Assembly (NCBI RefSeq): GCF_039852015.1
Contig: NZ_CP156628.1
Coordinates: 1 to 64,000 of the forward strand
Length of the DNA stretch: 64,000 bases
DNA from: Robbsia sp. KACC 23696
GTDB lineage: Bacteria > Pseudomonadota > Gammaproteobacteria > Burkholderiales > Burkholderiaceae
Direction: 5' to 3'
Part shown: piece after piece, positions 60,684 through 64,000 of the stretch
Position numbering within the stretch: position 1 is the stretch's first letter
Layout: the number at the start of each line of letters is the position of its first letter
Notes under the pieces: generated by a model
Databases searched by the model: none
Seen by the model: the letters and a program-made list of their open reading frames with translations, nothing else
Told to the model about the DNA's origin: nothing
Translations under genes and position numbers: made by a program

Positions 60684-61787
60684 ATGGCGACGCCATCGGG
60701 AGGTGACATCTCTAGTTGTCGAGAGCGAGTGCCGATCACGCAGGTACGCGCTCGTGCATTTACGATCCCCACAGACTGTCCGGAAGCGGACGGTACCTTT
60801 GCATGGTCCTCGACCACATTGATTGCGGTCGAGTTGACGGCGGGCTCCGTGATTGGTCTTGGCTACACCTATACAGACGCTAGCAGCGTTGGGTTGATTT
60901 GCCAAACCCTGGCGCCCGTGCTTGCCGGTGCAAACGTTTTCGATATCGAGGCGTGTTGGCAAAAGTTGCAGCGCCATATCCGCAATATTGGGCGTGAAGG
61001 AATGTGTGCGACGGCGATATCTGCCATTGACGCCGCCCTATGGGACGCGAAAGCGAAGCTTTTGGGATTGCCTCTGGGGCAATTGCTGGGCATGGTACGG
61101 AACGACGTACCCATCTACGGAAGCGGTGGCTTCACAACCTATTCGAATCGGCAACTTCAAGCTCAGCTATCGAGTTGGATCGAGAAGGACGGATGCCAGT
61201 GGGTTAAGATGAAGATCGGAACGCATCCCGAGAAGGACGTAGATCGGGTCAAAGTCGCGAGAGCCGCAATTGGAGGTACAGCGGGGCTCTTTGTAGATGC
61301 CAATGGTGCGTTTACAGTAAGATCAGCGTTAGCGATGGCCGAGGCGTTTTCTACGTATGACGTGTCATGGTTCGAGGAGCCAGTCTCATCTGACGATACC
61401 CTGGGGCTTTCCAGCGTACGACGGCGAGCACCGGTAGGCATGGAGATCGCCGCAGGCGAATACGGATACAACACTGACAATTTCCTGGGTTTGCTAAATG
61501 CAAAATCGGTGGATGTGCTTCAAGCGGATGCGAGCAGGTGCGGTGGCGTCACGGGATTTCTAAAAGCGGCGGCGCTTTCAGATGCTTTTCATATTCCTTT
61601 TTCAGCGCATTGCGCGCCCGCATTACACCGTCACATTGCCGGTTCGATCGCGAACTTCAGGCATCTCGAATGGTTTCATGATCATGTCCGCATTGAAACG
61701 ATGCTATTTGACGGAGCCCCTGCTGCATCGAATGGCGTTGTTCGCCTCGACTTATCCCGGCCAGGTTTTGGCATCGCGTTGCGGTAG
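60684..61787 (+). CDS. Enolase-superfamily (MR/MLE) dehydratase
   Basis: 367 residues. The N-terminal capping domain includes FAWSSTTLIAVELTAGSVIG. The barrel has the catalytic KxK (WVKMKIG), metal ligands FVDANGAFT (Asp), WFEEPVSSDD (Glu) and IAAGEYGY (Glu), and the Asp of LQADASRCGG paired with His of FSAHCAPALH. This KxK plus His-Asp set is the mandelate-racemase subgroup, most members of which dehydrate sugar acids to 2-keto-3-deoxy acids. The start is one base after the TPP gene stop, thus the same operon. The substrate is probably an aldonate; it cannot be read from the sequence. Confidence 0.92.
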   Translation: MATPSGGDISSCRERVPITQVRARAFTIPTDCPEADGTFAWSSTTLIAVELTAGSVIGLGYTYTDASSVGLICQTLAPVLAGANVFDIEACWQKLQRHIRNIGREGMCATAISAIDAALWDAKAKLLGLPLGQLLGMVRNDVPIYGSGGFTTYSNRQLQAQLSSWIEKDGCQWVKMKIGTHPEKDVDRVKVARAAIGGTAGLFVDANGAFTVRSALAMAEAFSTYDVSWFEEPVSSDDTLGLSSVRRRAPVGMEIAAGEYGYNTDNFLGLLNAKSVDVLQADASRCGGVTGFLKAAALSDAFHIPFSAHCAPALHRHIAGSIANFRHLEWFHDHVRIETMLFDGAPAASNGVVRLDLSRPGFGIALR

Positions 61788-61843
61788 GTCGATGCCAAGC
61801 GCTACCTCGTGGGTGAAATGTCAGTAACTTTGGAAAAGTCAGC

Positions 61844-62809
61844 ATGATGGGTAATCGATGGATGGCTTTGTTTGGTGTTGTTGCAGGCGGGATCGCTTTA
61901 GCGACGGTACGAAAGCAGACGCGAGAAACTGACAAGCCAGAACTCCGTGCGACGCCGCGATTACCGTCTCCGGGTATGTCAACGTTGTCTGACAATATTC
62001 CTGCGCACATAGAGGCGGCTCGTTCTTTGAACCATAGCGCTGGTTTATTAGCTTTATCCGTGCTGACCGATAGCGCGATGGAGCACTACAGAGGGTCGTT
62101 CAACAATCCGGCCATGTGGACGCCGTTGATCTCTTCAACGCTATCGATGATTTCCGGCGTACACGGTGGCGCGGACCGAACGCCCGCGCAACACACACTG
62201 CGTCACGGCGTGTATCTTTGTGCCGCAGCGGCCGGCATTTCCGGCACCGCTTTCCATCTTTATAACGTCACAAAGCGTCCAGGCGGCTGGAGTTGGAATA
62301 ACCTGTTTCATGCAGCACCGCTTGGTGCGCCCATGGCCCTTTTGTTGTCAGGCGCTTTGGGTGCTTTGGCGGAACGTTTGCGAGATCAGCCGGAGGAAGA
62401 CCCGCGACTGTTGGGTTTGCCTGCGGGGACTGCGCTGGGGTTGTTTATCAGCGCTGGCTTGATGGGCACGGTAGGTGAGGCTGCACTTCTGCATTTTCGA
62501 GGGTCGTTTCAGCATAAAGCCATGTATGCACCGGTGTTGATCCCGCCTGCAGCGGCGCTGGTATTGGCAGCTGCCACTGTTTCAGCACCGCGCCCGCGTG
62601 GCTTTGCACGTCTTTGGATGTTTGTAACGATGTGCCTCGGCGTGATTGGCTCCGGGTTTCATGCACGTGGCATCGCGCGGCGCCAGGGCGGGTGGCGGAA
62701 CTGGAGCCAGAACTTATTTAGCGGGCCGCCACTGCCGGCACCACCCAGTTTTTCTGCTTTGGCTTTAGCAGGGCTGGCAGCGCTCAGATTGAGAGAAACG
62801 GAAAAATGA
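61844..62809 (+). CDS. Integral membrane protein with internal duplication
   Basis: 321 residues, about eight to nine hydrophobic helices. Two halves are homologous: TDSAMEHYRGSFNNPAMWTP (about 75-94) matches GEAALLHFRGSFQHKAMYAP (about 215-234), and GISGTAFHLYNVTKRPGGW (about 138-156) matches GVIGSGFHARGIARRQGGW (about 270-288), each followed by a short N-x-LF segment and a Pro-rich turn. E-x2/3-H, RGSF and FH are kept in both halves, which suggests metal or heme ligation or a pseudo-twofold channel. Its stop overlaps the start of the next gene (ATGA). No named family was recognised; context suggests a membrane partner for the GMC enzyme. Confidence 0.8.
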   Translation: MMGNRWMALFGVVAGGIALATVRKQTRETDKPELRATPRLPSPGMSTLSDNIPAHIEAARSLNHSAGLLALSVLTDSAMEHYRGSFNNPAMWTPLISSTLSMISGVHGGADRTPAQHTLRHGVYLCAAAAGISGTAFHLYNVTKRPGGWSWNNLFHAAPLGAPMALLLSGALGALAERLRDQPEEDPRLLGLPAGTALGLFISAGLMGTVGEAALLHFRGSFQHKAMYAPVLIPPAAALVLAAATVSAPRPRGFARLWMFVTMCLGVIGSGFHARGIARRQGGWRNWSQNLFSGPPLPAPPSFSALALAGLAALRLRETEK

Positions 62810-63459
62810 CACAGCGAGAGACGCAATACCCCGGTTACGATGTGCTGCGCAAGATTGCCACGCCATCATGGGATGACGCCTCGCGCCGAGTTGTCAGCGA
62901 TCGTATGTCGGTCCGCTCTGCTCCCCAATTCTTTGATCAAGCGCAATCGCGCACGGTAATGGCGTTGTGTCATTGTATTGTCCCGCAGGCAGAAGCTCCT
63001 CCCGAAGTCCCCCTGGCCGCCATGTTGGATGAGAATTTGCAGAAGGGTATCAAAGACGGCTTTCGCAATGCTCAGCTTCCTCCGCCATCCGAAGCTTGGC
63101 TACTCGGGTTGGCTGCGCTGGACGCGGAATCCGAAGCCCGCTGGCATCGATCTTTTGCAGACCTCACGCAAACGCAGCGCATCGAATTGCTCAAGAGCGT
63201 TCAAAATGGCGACGTCATCCATGGCGCCTGGGAGAAGATAGCGCCGAAACTCTTTTTTTCGGCTCGGGTTCTACACGATATCTGCGGTGCCTATTACTCC
63301 CACCCACACGCGTGGTCCGAAATAGGCTTTGGCGGACCTGCTAATCCTCGTGGCTACGTGCGTCTATATTTTGATCGCAGAGATCCTTGGGAAGCCGTCG
63401 AAGTGAAAAAAAATGGCGGCGTCGTTGCCGCTCGCCTGGAGAATGGCCGTGTTAAGTGA
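62806..63459 (+). CDS. Gluconate 2-dehydrogenase subunit 3-like
   Basis: 217 residues. The core FDQAQSRTVMALCHCIVPQ, then LDAESEARWHRSFADLTQTQ, QRIELLKSVQNGD and VLHDICGAYYSHPHAWSEIG with GGPANPRGY matches the small (gamma) subunit family that accompanies GMC dehydrogenases. Known members carry a Tat signal that exports the complex; here no twin-arginine signal is seen, and the N-terminus YPGYDVLRKIATPSWDDASR is cytosolic in character. It is coupled to the membrane protein upstream and overlaps the GMC gene by 17 bases. Confidence 0.88.
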   Translation: MTQRETQYPGYDVLRKIATPSWDDASRRVVSDRMSVRSAPQFFDQAQSRTVMALCHCIVPQAEAPPEVPLAAMLDENLQKGIKDGFRNAQLPPPSEAWLLGLAALDAESEARWHRSFADLTQTQRIELLKSVQNGDVIHGAWEKIAPKLFFSARVLHDICGAYYSHPHAWSEIGFGGPANPRGYVRLYFDRRDPWEAVEVKKNGGVVAARLENGRVK

Positions 63460-64000
63460 CGCACTTGAAATCCCTAGAGGCAAAAACGGTCAAGCCCCGG
63501 ACGTTTTCAGCCAAAAAGGCTGGATTCCCATGCGCGAATATCCAGAAAATGAAGAGGTTGATTTTGCGATAGTCGGAACAGGTGCCGGCGGCGGGACCCT
63601 CGCGTGTCGACTCGCGGAGATGGGTTTTAGCGTAGTCGCCTTCGATGCGGGGGCGTGGTGGCGGCCGCTGGAAGAGTTTGCTTCCGACGAGACTCACCAA
63701 TCCAAACTCTTTTGGACCGATGACCGAATCTGCGATGGCGATAACCCGCTCAAGCTTGGGAACAACAACAGTGGCAAGGCGGTGGGAGGGAGTACCGTTC
63801 ACTTTGCGATGGTTTCCCTTCGATTCAGGCCAGAGTGGTTTCAATCCAAAACTTTACTGGGATATGGCGAGGATTGGCCCCTTGATTGGAAAGAGATGTG
63901 GCGATATTACGCGCAAGTGGAGCAGGCGCTTCATATCTCTGGCCCCATTAATTACCCGTGGGGACCGAAGAGGCCAAGATACCCGTACCGTGCGCACGAA
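63443..64000 (+). CDS. GMC-family flavoprotein oxidoreductase (partial)
   Basis: The first 186 codons, cut by the window end, are open. The start ATG at 63443 overlaps the subunit 3 gene. The FAD-binding motif is FAIVGTGAGGGTLACRLAEM (about residue 42), with an acidic residue ending the second strand (VVAFDAG). GNNNSGKAVGGSTVHFAMVS is the GMC signature 1 region. It should oxidise an alcohol or sugar alcohol group with FAD, passing electrons to a membrane acceptor. Whether a cytochrome c gene follows cannot be seen. Confidence 0.92.
   Translation, partial: MAVLSDALEIPRGKNGQAPDVFSQKGWIPMREYPENEEVDFAIVGTGAGGGTLACRLAEMGFSVVAFDAGAWWRPLEEFASDETHQSKLFWTDDRICDGDNPLKLGNNNSGKAVGGSTVHFAMVSLRFRPEWFQSKTLLGYGEDWPLDWKEMWRYYAQVEQALHISGPINYPWGPKRPRYPYRAHE

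Overview
The window looks like a chromosomal segment of a Gram-negative betaproteobacterium, most likely a Burkholderiaceae member (Burkholderia sensu lato or Robbsia-like). The signs are a Burkholderia-type trimeric porin, a tandem array of DUF4148 proteins, an LpxO lipid A hydroxylase, an H-NS protein of the short Burkholderia type, and prophage genes of the Burkholderia/Ralstonia myovirus kind. This taxonomic call is inferred from protein families only. No rRNA, tRNA or CRISPR array was seen.

Region 1 (1 to about 14,000) is the late end of a contractile-tail prophage read rightward: baseplate hub, puncturing spike, gp25-like wedge, baseplate J, DUF2612 protein, glycine-rich tail fibre and a small fibre partner. 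A lysis block follows (three small membrane proteins, a lambda R-like GH104 endolysin, and an overlapping spanin pair). Further tail proteins come next, including a long tail spike with an SGNH esterase domain. The late genes are punctuated by terminators. Two of these, at 2022 and 6361, are nearly identical, which suggests antitermination. At the right end a textbook LexA box (13062-13087) separates two divergent small genes beside an SRAP (HMCES/YedK) gene. The integrase and attachment sites are not in the window.

Region 2 (14,000-30,300) is mostly host sequence. It holds a family of tiny acidic proteins with duplicated leaders, a PhnZ-like HD protein, a porin, a 7TMR-DISM histidine kinase with no nearby regulator, and four tandem DUF4148 secreted proteins, three of them with near-identical promoters and leaders. 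It also holds aroQ next to an MFS transporter, chaC, a flavin reductase, a sulfate-binding protein, and a TetR/SDR divergent pair around a perfect palindrome.

Region 3 (30,300-44,800) is signalling-rich and decayed: an IS3 remnant, a 1402-aa hybrid kinase with two kinase cores and three receivers, fragments of a receiver and of a DUF2254 gene fused by deletion, an MCP gene broken by two frameshifts, an EAL protein, H-NS, a GT2 glycosyltransferase, CsbD, a frameshifted IS256-family element and a manganese catalase.

Region 4 (44,800-57,700) is an insertion-sequence island. Two identical 1319-bp IS3-family copies flank a three-gene glycosyltransferase operon. Each copy has its own target duplication, so this is not a composite transposon. 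lpxO, another IS3 relic, an aminotransferase fragment, an IS110 (IS1111-like) element and an IS66 element with a broken tnpA follow.

Region 5 (57,700-64,000) is a catabolic cluster. An SMP-30 lactonase faces a rightward operon of a TPP-dependent oxidase/decarboxylase, an enolase-superfamily dehydratase, an internally duplicated integral membrane protein, a gluconate-2-dehydrogenase-subunit-3-like protein and a GMC flavoprotein cut by the window edge. Together these suggest oxidation of a sugar or aldonate. The duplicated membrane protein is the least explained part and the best candidate for something undescribed.
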